In this document: piece by piece, positions 13,158 to 28,000 of the stretch | Numbering within the stretch: the stretch's first letter is position 1 | Layout: each line of letters begins with the position of its first letter | Origin: Gordius sp. MW1 | Lineage: Eukaryota > Nematomorpha > Gordioida > Gordea > Gordiidae | Length of the DNA stretch: 64,000 bases | NCBI GenBank assembly: GCA_964036665.1 | Contig: OZ038526.1 | Coordinates: 16,678,001-16,742,000 of the forward strand | Reading direction: 5' to 3' | Notes under the pieces: generated by a model | The model's database searches: none | Seen by the model: only the letters and a program-made list of their open reading frames with translations | Told to the model about the DNA's origin: nothing | Program-made: the position numbers and the translations under genes

Positions 13158-14612
13158 AGTATTTTTACCTCAAAATTTTTCATATTTTTTTCTTTTAACC
13201 GTATTCATCCGATGAAAGTTGTCGTTTTCAGACACTCTTTTCATTATAAAAAGTTAAGATTTATCAGAATCAGAAAACTATTACTTTGAAATCATGATCG
13301 CATAGAGCAGTTTTCAAAAATTAAGCACTCACGTTGCGAAACAACAAACTAATCGCAACAATAAAACCTTGTCTTTTGTCAAAATGATAGTTCTCGCAGC
13401 TTAAAACTTCTTTTCGGAAGTCAATCGAGGATAATAGGATTCTCAAATTGGCTTACTTTTATATATTTTTTCAAGCTCTTTCACATAGAATAACAAAAAA
13501 AGAGGTATTTTTACCTCAAAATTTTTTTTTTATTATTTCAACCGTATTCATCCGGTGAAAGTTGTCGTTTTCAGACACGATTTCCATGATAAAAAGTTAA
13601 AATTTATCAGAATCAGAAAACTATTACTTTGAAATCATGATCGCATAGGGCAGTTTTCAAAAATTAAGCACTCACGTTGCGATACAACAAACTAATCGCA
13701 ACAATAAAACCTTGTATTTTGTCAAAATGATAATTCTCGCAGCTTAAAACTTCTTTTCGGAAGTCAATCGAGGATAATAGGATTCTCAAATTGGCTTACC
13801 TTTATATATTTTTTCAAGCTCTTTCACATAGGATAACAAAAAATGAATATTTTTACCTCGAAATTTTTCACATTTTTTTCTTTCAACCGTATTCATCCGA
13901 TGAAAGTTGTCGTTTTCAGACACGATTTCCATGATAAAAAGTTAAAATTTATCAGAATCAGAAAACTATTACTTTGAAATCATGATCGCATAAAGCAGTT
14001 TTAAAATTAAGCACTCACGTTGCGATACAACAACTAATCGCAACAATAAAGCCTTGTCTTTTGTCAAAATGATAATTCTCGCAGCTTAAAACTTCTTTTC
14101 GAAAGTCAATCGAGGATAATAGGATTCTCAAATTGGCTTACCTTTATATATTTTTTCAAGCTCTTTCACATAGAATAACAAAAAATGAATATTTTTACCT
14201 CAAAATTTTTCACATTTTTTTCTTTCAACCGTATTCGTCCGATGAAAGTTGTCGTTTTCAGACACCATTTTTATGATAAAAAGTTAAAATTTATCAGAAT
14301 CAGAAAACTATTACTTTGAAATCATGATCGCATAAAGCAGTTTTAAAATTAAGCACTCACGTTGCGATACAACAACTAATCGCAACAATAAAGCCTTGTC
14401 TTTTGTCAAAATGATAGTTCTCGCAGCTTAAAACTTCTTTTCGGAAGTCAATCAAGGATAATAGGATTCTCAAATCTGCTTACTTTTATATATTTTTTCA
14501 AGCTCTTTCACATAGAATAACAAAAAATAAATATTTTTACCTCAAAATTTTTCATAATTTTTTCTTTCAAACGTATTCATCCGATGAAATTTGTCGTTTT
14601 CAGATACGATTT
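13072..14612. repeat. Nested duplication, offset 2059 bp (second copy)
   Basis: Second copy of 11013-12553 with no differences noticed by eye inside the block. It begins just after a TTTTCCGAAG hairpin, one of the first appearances of the C variant that dominates the right half. The same pair is present in segment B at 25082-26622 and 27141-28681. Confidence 0.87.
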
Positions 14613-15304
14613 CCATGATAAAAAGTTAAAATTTATCAGAATCAGAAAACTATTACTTTGAAATCATGATCGCATAGAGCAGTTTTGAAAAATTAAGCAC
14701 TCACGTTGCGATACAACAAACTAATCGCAACAATAAAACCTTGTCTTTTGTCAAAATGATAGTTCTCGCTACTTAAAACTTCTTTTCGGAAGTCAATGCA
14801 GGATAATAGGATTCTCAAATTGGCTTACCTTTATATATTTTTTCAAGCTCTTTCACATAGGATAACAAAAAATGAATATTTTTACCTCGAAATTTTTCAC
14901 ATTTTTTTCTTTCAACCGTATTCATCCGATGAAAGTTGTCGTTTTCAGACACGATTTCCATGACAAAAAGTTAAAATTTATCAGAATCAGAAAACTATTA
15001 CTTTGAAATCATGATCGCATAAAGCAGTTTTAAAATTAAGCACTCACGTTGCGATACAACAACTAATCGCAACAATAAAGCCTTGTCTTTTGTCAAAATG
15101 ATAGTTCTCGCAGCTTAAAACTTCTTTTCGGAAGTCAATCAAGGATAATAGGATTCTCAAATCTGCTTACTTTTATATATTTTTTCAAGCTCTTTCACAT
15201 AGAATAACAAAAAATAAATATTTTTACCTCAAAATTTTTCATAATTTTTTCTTTCAAACGTATTCATCCGATGAAATTTGTCGTTTTCAGATACGATTTT
15301 CATG

Positions 15305-16245
15305 ATAAAAAGTTAAAATTTATCAGAATCAGAAAACTATTACTTTGAAATCATGATCGCATAAAGCAGTTTTAAAATTAAGCACTCACGTTGCGATACA
15401 ACAACTAATCGCAACAATAAAGCCTTGTCTTTTGTCAAAATGATAGTTCTCGCAGCTTAAAACTTCTTTTCGGAAGTCAATCAAGGATAATAGGATTCTC
15501 AAATCTGCTTACTTTTATATATTTTTTCAAGCTCTTTCACATAGAATAACAAAAAATAAATATTTTTACCTCAAAATTTTTCATAATTTTTTCTTTCAAA
15601 CGTATTCATCCGATGAAATTTGTCGTTTTCAGATACGATTTTCATGATAAAAAGTTAAAATTTATCAGAATCAGAAAACTATTACTTTGAAATCATGATC
15701 GCATAGAGCAGTTTTCAAAAATTAAGCACTCACTGCGATACAACAAACTAATCGCAACAATAAAACCTTGTCTTTTGTCTAAATGATAGTTCTCGCAACT
15801 TAAAACTTCTTTTCGGAAGTCAATGCAGGATAATAGGATTCTCAAATTGGCTTACTTTTATATATTTTTTCAAGCTCTTTTACATAGAATAACAAAAAAT
15901 AAATATTTTTACCTCAAAATTTTTCACATTTTTTTCTTTCAACCGTATTCATCCGATGAAAGTTGTCGTTTTCAGACACGATTTCCATGATAAAAAGTTA
16001 AAATTTATCAGAATCAGAAAACTATTACTTTGAAATCATGATCGCATAGAGCAGTTTTCAAAAATTAAGCACTCACTGCGATACAACAAACTAATCGCAA
16101 CAATAAAACCTTGTCTTTTGTCAAAATGATAGTTCTCGCAGCTTAAAACTTCTTTTCCGAAGTCAATCGAGGATAATAGGATTCTCAAATTGGCTTACTT
16201 TTATATATTTTTTCAAGCTCTTTCACATAGAATAACAAAAAATAA
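15305..16245. repeat. Nested duplication, offset 3088 bp (second copy)
   Basis: Second copy of 12217-13157. Just before it, two adjacent monomers (AAGGATAATA at 15141 and 15483) are copies of each other 342 bp apart, a simple one-monomer tandem duplication. After 16245 the array moves to AATAAATATTTTTACC type monomers that lead to the segment A/B junction. Confidence 0.84.
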
Positions 16246-18816
16246 ATATTTTTACCTCAAAATTTTTCACATTTTTTTCTTTCAACCGTATTCATCCGAT
16301 GAAAGTTGTCGTTTTCAGATACGATTTTCATGATAAAAAGTTAAAATTTATCAGAATAAGAAAACTATTACTTTGAAATCATGATCGCATAGAGCAGTTT
16401 TCAAAAATTAAGCACTCACGTTGCGATACATCAAACTAATCGCAACAATAAAACCTTGTCTTTTGTCAAAATGATAGTTCTCGCAACTTAAAACTTCTTT
16501 TCCGAGGTCAATCGAGGATAATAGGATTCTCAAATGGCTTACTTTTATATATTTTTTCTAGCTCTTTCACATAGAATAACAAAAAAATAAGTATTTTTAC
16601 CTCAAAATTTTTAATATTTTTTTCTTTCAACCGTATTCATCCGATGAAAGTTGTCGTTTTCAGACACGATTTCCATGATAAAAAGTTAAAATTTATCAGA
16701 ATCAGAAAACTATTACTTTGAAATCATGATCGCATAGAGCAGTTTTCAAAGATTAAGCACTCACGTTGCGATACAACAAACTAATCGCAACAATAAAACC
16801 TTGTCTTTTGTCAAAATAATAGTTCTCGCAGCTTAAAACTTCTTTTCCGAAGTCAATCGAGGATAATAGGATTCTCAAATTGGCTTACTTTAATATATTT
16901 TTTCAAGCTCTTTCACATAGAATAACAAAAAATAAATATTTTTACCTCAAAATTTTTCACATTTTTTTCTTTCAACCGTATTCATCCGGTGAAAGTTGTC
17001 GTTTTCAGACACGATTTCCATGATAAAAAGTTAAAATTTATCAGAATCAGAAAACTATTACTTTGAAATCATGATCGCATAGGGCAGTTTTCAAAAATTA
17101 AGCACTCACGTTGCGATACAACAAACTAATCGCAACAATAAAACCTTGTCTTTTGTCAAAATGATAGTTCTCGCAGCTTAAATCTTCTTTTCGGAAGTCA
17201 ATCGAGGATAATAGGATTCTCAAATTGGCTTACCTTTATATATTTTTTCAAGCTTTTTCACATAGGATAACAAAAAATGAATATTTTTACCGCGAAATTT
17301 TTCACATTTTTTTCTTTCAACCGTATTCATCCGATGAAAGTTGTCGTTTCAGACACGCTTTTCATTATAAAAAGTTAAGATTTATTAGAATCAGAAAACT
17401 ATTACTTTGAAATCACGATCGCATAGAGCAGTTTTAAAAAACTAAGCACTCACGTTGCGATACAAAAAACTAATCGCAACAATAAAACCTTGTCTTTTGT
17501 CAAAATGATAGTTCTCGCAACTTAAAACTTCTTTTCGGAAGTCAATGCAGGATAATAGGATTCTCAAATTGGCTTACTTTTATATATTTTTCAAGCTCTT
17601 TCACATAGAATAACAAAAAAATAAGTATTTTTACCTCAAAATTTTTAATATTTTTTTCTTTCAACCGTATTCATCCGATGAAAGTTGTCGTTTTCAGACA
17701 CGATTTCCATGATAAAAAGTTAAAATTTATCAGAATCAGAAAACTATTACTTTGAAATCATGATCGCATAGGGCAGTTTTCAAAAATTAAGCACTCACGT
17801 TGCGATACAACAAACTAATCGCAACAATAAAACCTTGTTTTTGTCAAAATGATAATTCTCGCAGCTTAAAACTTCTTTTCGGAAGTCAATCGAGGATAAT
17901 AGGATTCTCAAATTGGCTTACCTTTATATATTTTTTCAAGCTCTTTCACATAGGATAACAAAAAATGAATATTTTTACCGCGAAATTTTTCACATTTTTT
18001 TCTTTCAACCGTATTCATCCGATGAAAGTTGTCGTTTTCAGACACGATTTCCATGATAAAAAGTTAAGATTTATCAGAATCAGAAAACTATTACTTTGAA
18101 ATCATGATCGCATAAAGCAGTTTTAAAATTAAGCATTCACGTTGCGATACAACAACTAATCGCAACAATAAAGCCTTGTCTTTTGTCAAAATGATAGTTC
18201 TCGCAGCTTAAAACTTCTTTTCGGAAGTCAATCGAGGATAATAGGATTCTCAAATTGGCTTACTTTTATATATTTTTTCAAGCTCTTTCACATAGAATAA
18301 CAAAAAAAGAAGTATTTTTACCTCAAAATTTTTCATATTTTTTTCTTTTAACCGTATTCATCCGATGAAAGTTGTCGTTTTCAGACACTCTTTTCATTAT
18401 AAAAAGTTAAGATTTATCAGAATCAGAAAACTATTACTTTGAAATCATGATCGCATAGAGCAGTTTTCAAAAATTAAGCACTCACGTTGCGAAACAACAA
18501 ACTAATCGCAACAATAAAACCTTGTCTTTTGTCAAAATTATAGTTCTCGCAGCTTAAAACTTCTTTTCGGAAGTCAATCGAGGATAATAGGATTCTCAAA
18601 TTGGCTTACCTTTATATATTTTTTCAAGCTCTTTCACATAGAATAACAAAAAAAGGAGTATTTTTACCTCAAAATTTTTCATATTTTTTTATTTCAACCG
18701 TATTCATCCGGTGAAAGTTGTCGTTTTCAGACACGATTTCCATGATAAAAAGTTAAAATTTATCAGAATCAGAAAACTATTACTTTGAAATCATGATCGC
18801 ATAGGGCAGTTTTCAA

Positions 18817-18846
18817 AAATTAAGCACTCACGTTGCGATACAACAA
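18817..18846. other. Deletion junction: one monomer lost from segment B
   Basis: To the left, segment B follows A up to position 4434; to the right it follows A from 4778. The exchange lies in a stretch of about 30 bp shared by both donor monomers, from AAATTAAGCACTCACG to ACAACAA. The resulting hybrid monomer has the GGGCAGTTTTC upstream marker of one parent and the 10-nt dyad spacer and AAAGCCTTG marker of the other. The loss is a whole monomer, so the register is preserved. Confidence 0.88.
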
Positions 18847-21800
18847 CTAATCGCAACAATAAAGCCTTGTCTTTTGTCAAAATGATAGTTCTCGCAGCTT
18901 AAAACTTCTTTTCGGAAGTCAATCAAGGATAATAGGATTCTCAAATTGGCTTACTTTTATATATTTTTTCAAGCTCTTTCACATAGAATAACAAAAAATA
19001 AATATTTTTACCTCAAAATCTTCATATTTTTTTCTTTCAACCGTATTAATCCGATGAAAGTTGTCGTTTTTAGACACGATTTGCATGATAAAAAGTTAAA
19101 ATTTATCAGATTCAGTAAACTATTACTTTGAAATCATGATCGCATAGAGCAGTTTTCAAAAATTAAGCACTCACGTTGCGATACAACAAACTAATCGCAA
19201 CAATAAAACCTTGTATTTTGTCAAAATGATAATTCTCGCAGCTTAAAACTTCTTTTCGGAAGTCAATCGAGGATAATAGAATTCTCAAATGGCTTACTTT
19301 TATATATTTTTTAAGCTCTTTCACATAGAATAACAAAAAATAAATATTTTTACCTCAAAATTTTTCACATTTTTTTCTTTCAACCGTATTCATCCGATGA
19401 AAGTTGTGGTTTTCAGACACGATTTCCATGATAAAAAGTTAAGATTTATCAGAATCAGAAAACTATTACTTTGAAATCATGATCGCATAAAGCAGTTTTA
19501 AAATTAAGCACTCACGTTGCGATACAACAACTAATCGCAACAATAAAGCCTTGTCTTTTGTCAAAATGATAGTTCTGGCAGCTTAAAACTTCTTTTCGGA
19601 AGTCAATCGAGGATAATAGGATTCTCAAATTGGCTTACTTTTATATATTTTTTCAAGCTCTTTCACATAGAATAACAAAAAAAGAAGTATTTTTACCTCA
19701 AAATTTTTCATATTTTTTTCTTTTAACCGTATTCATCCGATGAAAGTTGTCGTTTTCAGATACTCTTTTCATTATAAAAAGTTAAGATTTATCAGAATCA
19801 GAAAACTATTACTTTGAAATCATGATCGCATAGAGCAGTTTTCAAAAATTAAGCACTCACGTTGCGAAACAACAAACTTATCGCAACAATAAAACCTTGT
19901 CTTTTGTCAAAATGATAGTTCTCGCAGCTTAAAACTTCTTTTCGGAAGTCAATCGAGGATAATAGGATTCTCAAATTGGTTTACCTTTATATATTTTTTC
20001 AAGCTCTTTCACATAGAATTACAAAAAATGAATATTTTTACCTCAAAATTTTTAACATTTTTTTCTTTTAACCGTATTCATCCGATGAAAGTTGTCGTTT
20101 TCAGATACGATTTTCATGATAAAAAGTGAAAATTTATCAGAATCAGAAAACTATTACTTTGAAATCATGATCGCATAGAGGAGTTTTTAAAAATTAAGCA
20201 CTCACGTTGCGATACAACAAACTAATCGCAACAATAAAACCTTGTATTTTGTCAAAATGATAATTCTCGCAGCTTAAAACTTTTTTTCGGAAGTCAATCG
20301 AGGGTAATAGGATTCTCAAATTGGCTTACCTTTATATATTTTTTCAAGCTCTTTCACATAGAATAACAAAAAATGAATATTTTTACCTCAAAATTTTTCA
20401 CATTTTTTTCTTTCAACCGTATCCATCCGATGAAAGTTGTCGTTTCAGACACGCTTTTCATTATAAAAAGTTAAGATTTATCAGAATCAGAAAACTATTA
20501 CTTTGAAATCATGATCGCATAGAGCAGTTTTAAAAAACTAAGCACTCACGTTGCGATACAAAAAACTAAGCAACAATAAAACCTTGTCTTTTGTCAAAAT
20601 GATAGTTCTCGCAACATAAAACTTCTTTTCGGAAGTCAATGCAGGATAATAGAATTTTCAAATTGGCTTACTTTTATATATTTTTTAAGCTCTTTCACAT
20701 AGAATAACAAAAAAATAAGTATTTTTACCTCAAAATATTTAACTATTTTTTTCTTTCAACCGTATTCATCCGATGAAAGTTGTCGTTTTCAGATACGATT
20801 TCCATGATAAAAAGTTAAAATTTATCAGAATCAGAAAACTATTACTTTGAAATCATGATCGCATAGAGCAGTTTTCAAAAATTAAGCACTCACGTTGCGA
20901 TACAACAAACTAATCGCAACAATAAAACCTTGTCTTTTATCAAAATGATAGTTCTCGCAGCTTAAAACTTGTTTTCGGAAGTCAATCGAGGATAATAGAA
21001 TTCTCAAATGGCTTACTTTTATATATTTTTTAAGCTCTTTCACATAGAATAACAAAAAATAAATATTTTTACCTCAAAATTTTTCACATTTTTTTCTTTC
21101 AACCGTATTCATCCGATGAAAGTTGTGGTTTTCAGACACGATTTCCATGATAAAAAGTTAAGATTTATCAGAATCAGAAAACTATTACTTTGAAATCATG
21201 ATCGCATAAAGCAGTTTTAAAATTAAGCACTCACGTTGCGATACAACAACTAATCGCAACAATAAAGCCTTGTCTTTTGTCAAAATGATAGTTCTCGCAG
21301 CTTAAAACTTCTTTTCGGAAGTCAATCGAGGATAATAGGATTCTCAAATTGGCTTACTTTTATATATTTTTTCAAGCTCTTTCAAATAGAATAACAAAAA
21401 ATAAATATTTTTACCTCAAAATCTTCATATTTTTTTCTTTCAACCGTATTCATCCGATGAAAGTTGTCGTTTTCAGACACGATTTCCATGATAAAAAGTT
21501 AAAATTTATCAGAATCAGAAAACTATTACTTTGAAATCATGATCGCATAAAGCAGTTCTAAAATTAAGCACTCACGTTGCGATACAACAACTAATCGCAA
21601 CAATAAAACCTTGTCTTTTATCAAAATGATAGTTCTCGCAGCTTAAAACTTGTTTTCGGAAGTCAATCGAGGATAATAGAATTCTCAAATGGCTTACTTT
21701 TATATATTTTTTAAGCTCTTTCACATAGAATAACAAAAAATAAATATTTTTACCTCAAAATCTTCATATTTTTTTCTTTCAACCGTATTCATCCGATGAA

Positions 21801-22270
21801 AGTTGTCGTTTTCAGACACGATTTCCATGATAAAAAGTTAAAATTTATCAGAATCAGAAAACTATTACTTTGAAATCATGATCGCATAAAGCAGTTCTAA
21901 AATTAAGCACTCACGTTGCGATACAACAACTAATCGCAACAATAAAGCCTTGTCTTTTGTCAAAATGATAGTTCTCGCAGCTTAAAACTTCTTTTCGGAA
22001 GTCAATCAAGGATAATCGGATTCTCAAATCTGCTTACTTTTATATATTTTTTCAAGCTCTTTCACATAGAATAACAAAAAATAAATATTTTTACCTCAAA
22101 ATTTTTCATAATTTTTTCTTTCAAACGTATTCATCCGATAAAATTTGTCGTTTTCAGATACGATTTTCATGATAAAAAGTTAAAATTTATCAGAATCAGA
22201 AAACTATTACTTTGAAATCATGATCGCATAGAGCAGTTTTGAAAAATTGAGCACTCACGTTGCGATACAA

Positions 22271-24285
22271 CAAACTAATCGCAACAATAAAACCTTGTCT
22301 TTTGTCAAAATGATAGTTCTCGCAACTTAAAACTTCTTTTCGGAAGTCAATGCAGGATAATAGGATTCTCAAATTGGCTTACCTTTATATTTTTTGAAGC
22401 TCTTTCACATAGGATAACAAAAAATGAATATTTTTACGTCGAAATTTTTCACATTTTTTTCTTTCAACCGTATTCATCCGATGAAAGTTGTCGTTTTCAG
22501 ACACGATTTCCATGACAAAAAGTTAAAATTTATCAGAATCAGTAAACTATTACTTTGAAATCATGATCGCATAAAGCAGTTTTAAAATTAAGCACTCACG
22601 TTGCGATACAACAACTAATCGCAACAATAAAGCCTTGTCTTTTGTCAAAATGATAGTTCTCGCAGCTTAAAACTTCTTTTCGGAAGTCAATCAAGGATAA
22701 TAGGATTCTCAAATCTGCTTACTTTTATATAATTTTTCAAGCTCTTTCACATAGAATAACAAAAAATAAATATTTTTACCTCAAGATTTTTCATAATTTT
22801 TTCTTTCAAACGTATTCATCCGATGAAATTTGTCGTTTTCAGATACGATTTTCATGATAAAAAGTTAAAATTTATCAGAATCAGAAAACTATTACTTTGA
22901 AATCATGATCGCATAGAGCAGTTTTCAAAAATTAAGCACTCACGTTGCGATACAACAAACTAATCGCAACAATAAAACCTTGTCTTTTGTCAAAATGATA
23001 GTTCTCGCAACTTAAAACTTGTTTTCGGAAGTCAATCGAGGATAATAGAATTCTCAAATGGCTTACTTTTATATATTTTTTAAGCTCTTTCACATAGAAT
23101 AACAAAAAATAAATATTTTTACCTCAAAATTTTTCACATTTTTTTCTTTCAACCGTATTCATCCGATGAAAGTTGTGGTTTTCAGACACGATTTCCATGA
23201 TAAAAAGTTAAGATTTATCAGAATCAGAAAACTATTACTTTGAAATTATGATCGCATAAAGCAGTTTTAAAATTAAACACTCACGTTGCGATACAACAAC
23301 TAATCGCAACAATAAAGCCTTGTCTTTTGTCAAAATGATAGTTCTCGCAGCTTAAAACTTCTTTTCGGAAGTCAATCGAGGATAATAGGATTCTCAAATT
23401 GGCTTACTTTTATATATTTTTTCAAGCTCTTTCACATAGAATAACAAAAAAAAAAGTATTTTTACCTCAAAATTTTTCATATTTTTTTCTTTTAACCGTA
23501 TTCATCCGATGAAAGTTGTCGTTTTCAGACACTCTTTTCATTATAAAAAGTTAAGATTTATCAGAATCAGAAAACTATTACTTTGAAATCATGATCGCAT
23601 AGAGCAGTTTTCAAAAATTAAGCACTCACGTTGCGAAACAACAAACTAATCGCAACAATAAAACCTTGTCTTTTGTCAAAATGATAGTTCTCGCAACTTA
23701 AAACTTCTTTTCGGAAGTCAATGCAGGATAATAGGATTCTCAAATTGGCTTACCTTTATATTTTTTGAAGCTCTTTCACATAGGATAACAAAAAATGAAT
23801 ATTTTTACGTCGAAATTTTTCAAATTTTTTTCTTTCAACCGTATTCATCCGATGAAAGTTGTCGTTTTCAGACACGATTTCCATGACAAAAAGTTAAAAT
23901 TTATCAGAATCAGTAAACTATTACTTTAAAATCATGATCGCATAAAGCAGTTTTAAAATTAAGCACTCACGTTGCGATACAACAACTAATCGCAACAATA
24001 AAGCCTTGTCTTTTGTCAAAATGATAGTTCTCGCAGCTTAAAACTTCTTTTCGGAAGTCAATCAAGGATAATAGGATTCTCAAATCTGCTTACTTTTATA
24101 TAATTTTTCAAGCTCTTTCACATAGAATAACAAAAAATAAATATTTTTACCTCAAAATTTTTCATAATTTTTTCTTTCAAACGTATTCATCCGATGAAAT
24201 TTGTCGTTTTCAGATACGATTTTCATGATAAAAAGTTAAAATTTATCAGAATCAGAAAACTATTACTTTGAAATCATGATCGCAT
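22271..24285. repeat. Segment B counterpart of the 1371-bp-offset duplication
   Basis: The pair 8202-8845 and 9573-10216 reappears at +14,069 as about 22271-22914 and 23642-24285, with the same CCTTTATATTTTTTGAAG and TATATAATTTTTC markers and the same single-base differences between the two members. This shows that the inner duplication is older than the 14.4-kb one. Confidence 0.85.
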
Positions 24286-25081
24286 AAAGCAGTTTTAAAA
24301 TTAAGCACTCACGTTGCGATACAACAACTAATCGCAACAATAAAGCCTTGTCTTTTGTCAAAATGATAGTTCTCGCAGCTTAAAACTTCTTTTCGGAAGT
24401 CAATCGAGGATAACAGGATTCTCAAATTGGCTTACTTTTATATATTTTTTCAAGCTCTTTCACATAGAATAACAAAAAATAAATATTTTTACCTCAAAAT
24501 TTTTCACATTTTTTTTCAACCGTATACATCCGATGAAAGTTGTCGTTGTCAGACACGATTTCATAAAAAGTTAAAATATATCAGAATCAGAAAACTATTA
24601 CTTTGAAATCATGATCGCATAGAGCAGTTTTAAAAAATTAAGCACTCACGTTGCGATACAACAAACTAATCGCAACAATAAAACCTTGTCTTTTGTCAAA
24701 TTGATAGATCTCGCAGCTTAAAACTTCTTTTCGGAAGTCAATCGAGGATAATAGGATTCTCAAATTGGCTTACTTTTATATATTTTTTCAAGCTCTTTCA
24801 CATAGAATAACAAAAATAAAATATTTTTACCTAAAAATTTTTTCATATTTTTTTCTTTCAAACGTATTCATCCGATGAAAGTTGTCGTTTTCAGACACGA
24901 TTTCCATGATAAAAAGTTAAAATTTAATAGAAACTAGAAAACTATTACTTTGAAATCATGATCGCATAGAGCAGTTTTCAAAAATTAAGCCCTCACGTTG
25001 CGATACAACAAACTAATCGCAACAATAAAGCCTTGTCTTTTGTCAAAATGATAGTTCTCGCAGCTTAAAACTTCTTTTCGG

Positions 25082-28000
25082 AAGTCAATCGAGGATAATA
25101 GGATTCTCAAATTGGCTTACTTTTATATATTTTTTCAAGCTCTTTCACATAGAATAACAAAAAAAAAAGTATTTTTACCTCAAAATTTTTCATATTTTTT
25201 TCTTTTAACCGTATTCATCCGATGAAAGTTGTCGTTTTCAGACACTCTTTTCATTATAAAAAGTTAAGATTTATCAGAATCAGAAAACTATTACTTTGAA
25301 ATCATGATCGCATAGAGCAGTTTTCAAAAATTAAGCACTCACGTTGCGAAACAACAAACTAATCGCAACAATAAAACCTTGTCTTTTGTCAAAATGATAG
25401 TTCTCGCAGCTTAAAACTTCTTTTCGGAAGTCAATCGAGGATAATAGGATTCTCAAATTGGCTTACTTTTATATATTTTTTCAAGCTCTTTCACATAGAA
25501 TAACAAAAAAAGAGGTATTTTTACCTCAAAATTTTTTTTTTATTATTTCAACCGTATTCATCCGGTGAAAGTTGTCGTTTTCAGACACGATTTCCATGAT
25601 AAAAAGTTAAAATTTATCAGAATCAGAAAACTATTACTTTGAAATCATGATCGCATAGGGCAGTTTTCAAAAATTAAGCACTCACGTTGCGATACAACAA
25701 ACTAATCGCAACAATAAAACCTTGTATTTTGTCAAAATGATAATTCTCGCAGCTTAAAACTTCTTTTCGGAAGTCAATCGAGGATAATAGGATTCTCAAA
25801 TTGGCTTACCTTTATATATTTTTTCAAGCTCTTTCACATAGGATAACAAAAAATGAATATTTTTACCTCGAAATTTTTCACATTTTTTTCTTTCAACCGT
25901 ATTCATCCGATGAAAGTTGTCGTTTTCAGACACGATTTCCATGATAAAAAGTTAAAATTTATCAGAATCAGAAAACTATTACTTTGAAATCATGATCGCA
26001 TAAAGCAGTTTTAAAATTAAGCACTCACGTTGCGATACAACAACTAATCGCAACAATAAAGCCTTGTCTTTTGTCAAAATGATAATTCTCGCAGCTTAAA
26101 ACTTCTTTTCGAAAGTCAATCGAGGATAATAGGATTCTCAAATTGGCTTACCTTTATATATTTTTTCAAGCTCTTTCACATAGAATAACAAAAAATGAAT
26201 ATTTTTACCTCAAAATTTTTCACATTTTTTTCTTTCAACCGTATTCGTCCGATGAAAGTTGTCGTTTTCAGACACCATTTTTATGATAAAAAGTTAAAAT
26301 TTATCAGAATCAGAAAACTATTACTTTGAAATCATGATCGCATAAAGCAGTTTTAAAATTAAGCACTCACGTTGCGATACAACAACTAATCGCAACAATA
26401 AAGCCTTGTCTTTTGTCAAAATGATAGTTCTCGCAGCTTAAAACTTCTTTTCGGAAGTCAATCAAGGATAATAGGATTCTCAAATCTGCTTACTTTTATA
26501 TATTTTTTCAAGCTCTTTCACATAGAATAACAAAAAATAAATATTTTTACCTCAAAATTTTTCATAATTTTTTCTTTCAAACGTATTCATCCGATGAAAT
26601 TTGTCGTTTTCAGATACGATTTTCATGATAAAAAGTTAAAATTTATCAGAATCAGAAAACTATTACTTTGAAATCATGATCGCATAGAGCAGTTTTCAAA
26701 AATTAAGCACTCACTGCGATACAACAAACTAATCGCAACAATAAAACCTTGTCTTTTGTCTAAATGATAGTTCTCGCAACTTAAAACTTCTTTTCGGAAG
26801 TCAATGCAGGATAATAGGATTCTCAAATTGGCTTACTTTTATATATTTTTTCAAGCTCTTTTACATAGAATAACAAAAAATAAATATTTTTACCTCAAAA
26901 TTTTTCACATTTTTTTCTTTCAACCGTATTCATCCGATGAAAGTTGTCGTTTTCAGACACGATTTCCATGATAAAAAGTTAAAATTTATCAGAATCAGAA
27001 AACTATTACTTTGAAATCATGATCGCATAGAGCAGTTTTCAAAAATTAAGCACTCACTGCGATACAACAAACTAATCGCAACAATAAAACCTTGTCTTTT
27101 GTCAAAATGATAGTTCTCGCAGCTTAAAACTTCTTTTCCGAAGTCAATCGAGGATAATAGGATTCTCAAATTGGCTTACTTTTATATATTTTTTCAAGCT
27201 CTTTCACATAGAATAACAAAAAAAAAAGTATTTTTACCTCAAAATTTTTCATATTTTTTTCTTTTAACCGTATTCATCCGATGAAAGTTGTCGTTTTCAG
27301 ACACTCTTTTCATTATAAAAAGTTAAGATTTATCAGAATCAGAAAACTATTACTTTGAAATCATGATCGCATAGAGCAGTTTTCAAAAATTAAGCACTCA
27401 CGTTGCGAAACAACAAACTAATCGCAACAATAAAACCTTGTCTTTTGTCAAAATGATAGTTCTCGCAGCTTAAAACTTCTTTTCGGAAGTCAATCGAGGA
27501 TAATAGGATTCTCAAATTGGCTTACTTTTATATATTTTTTCAAGCTCTTTCACATAGAATAACAAAAAAAGAGGTATTTTTACCTCAAAATTTTTTTTTT
27601 ATTATTTCAACCGTATTCATCCGGTGAAAGTTGTCGTTTTCAGACACGATTTCCATGATAAAAAGTTAAAATTTATCAGAATCAGAAAACTATTACTTTG
27701 AAATCATGATCGCATAGGGCAGTTTTCAAAAATTAAGCACTCACGTTGCGATACAACAAACTAATCGCAACAATAAAACCTTGTATTTTGTCAAAATGAT
27801 AATTCTCGCAGCTTAAAACTTCTTTTCGGAAGTCAATCGAGGATAATAGGATTCTCAAATTGGCTTACCTTTATATATTTTTTCAAGCTCTTTCACATAG
27901 GATAACAAAAAATGAATATTTTTACCTCGAAATTTTTCACATTTTTTTCTTTCAACCGTATTCATCCGATGAAAGTTGTCGTTTTCAGACACGATTTCCA

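Larger units (their letters stand above)
2577..16988. repeat. Segment A: first copy of a 14.4-kb tandem segmental duplication
   Basis: This 14,412-bp block, about 42 monomers, is repeated immediately downstream. Private variants map at a constant offset: CATCCGGTGAAAG at 2577 and 16989 (offset 14,412), and beyond a one-monomer loss the offset becomes 14,069, for example the frames at 4877/18946, 6252/20321 and 7280/21349. The match continues to 16988 and then breaks at the G/A difference at 16989 against 31058. The two copies look nearly identical by eye, so this is among the youngest events in the window. The junction lies inside the TTCATCCG landmark, which all monomers share, as expected for unequal exchange between misaligned monomers. 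Confidence 0.92.
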
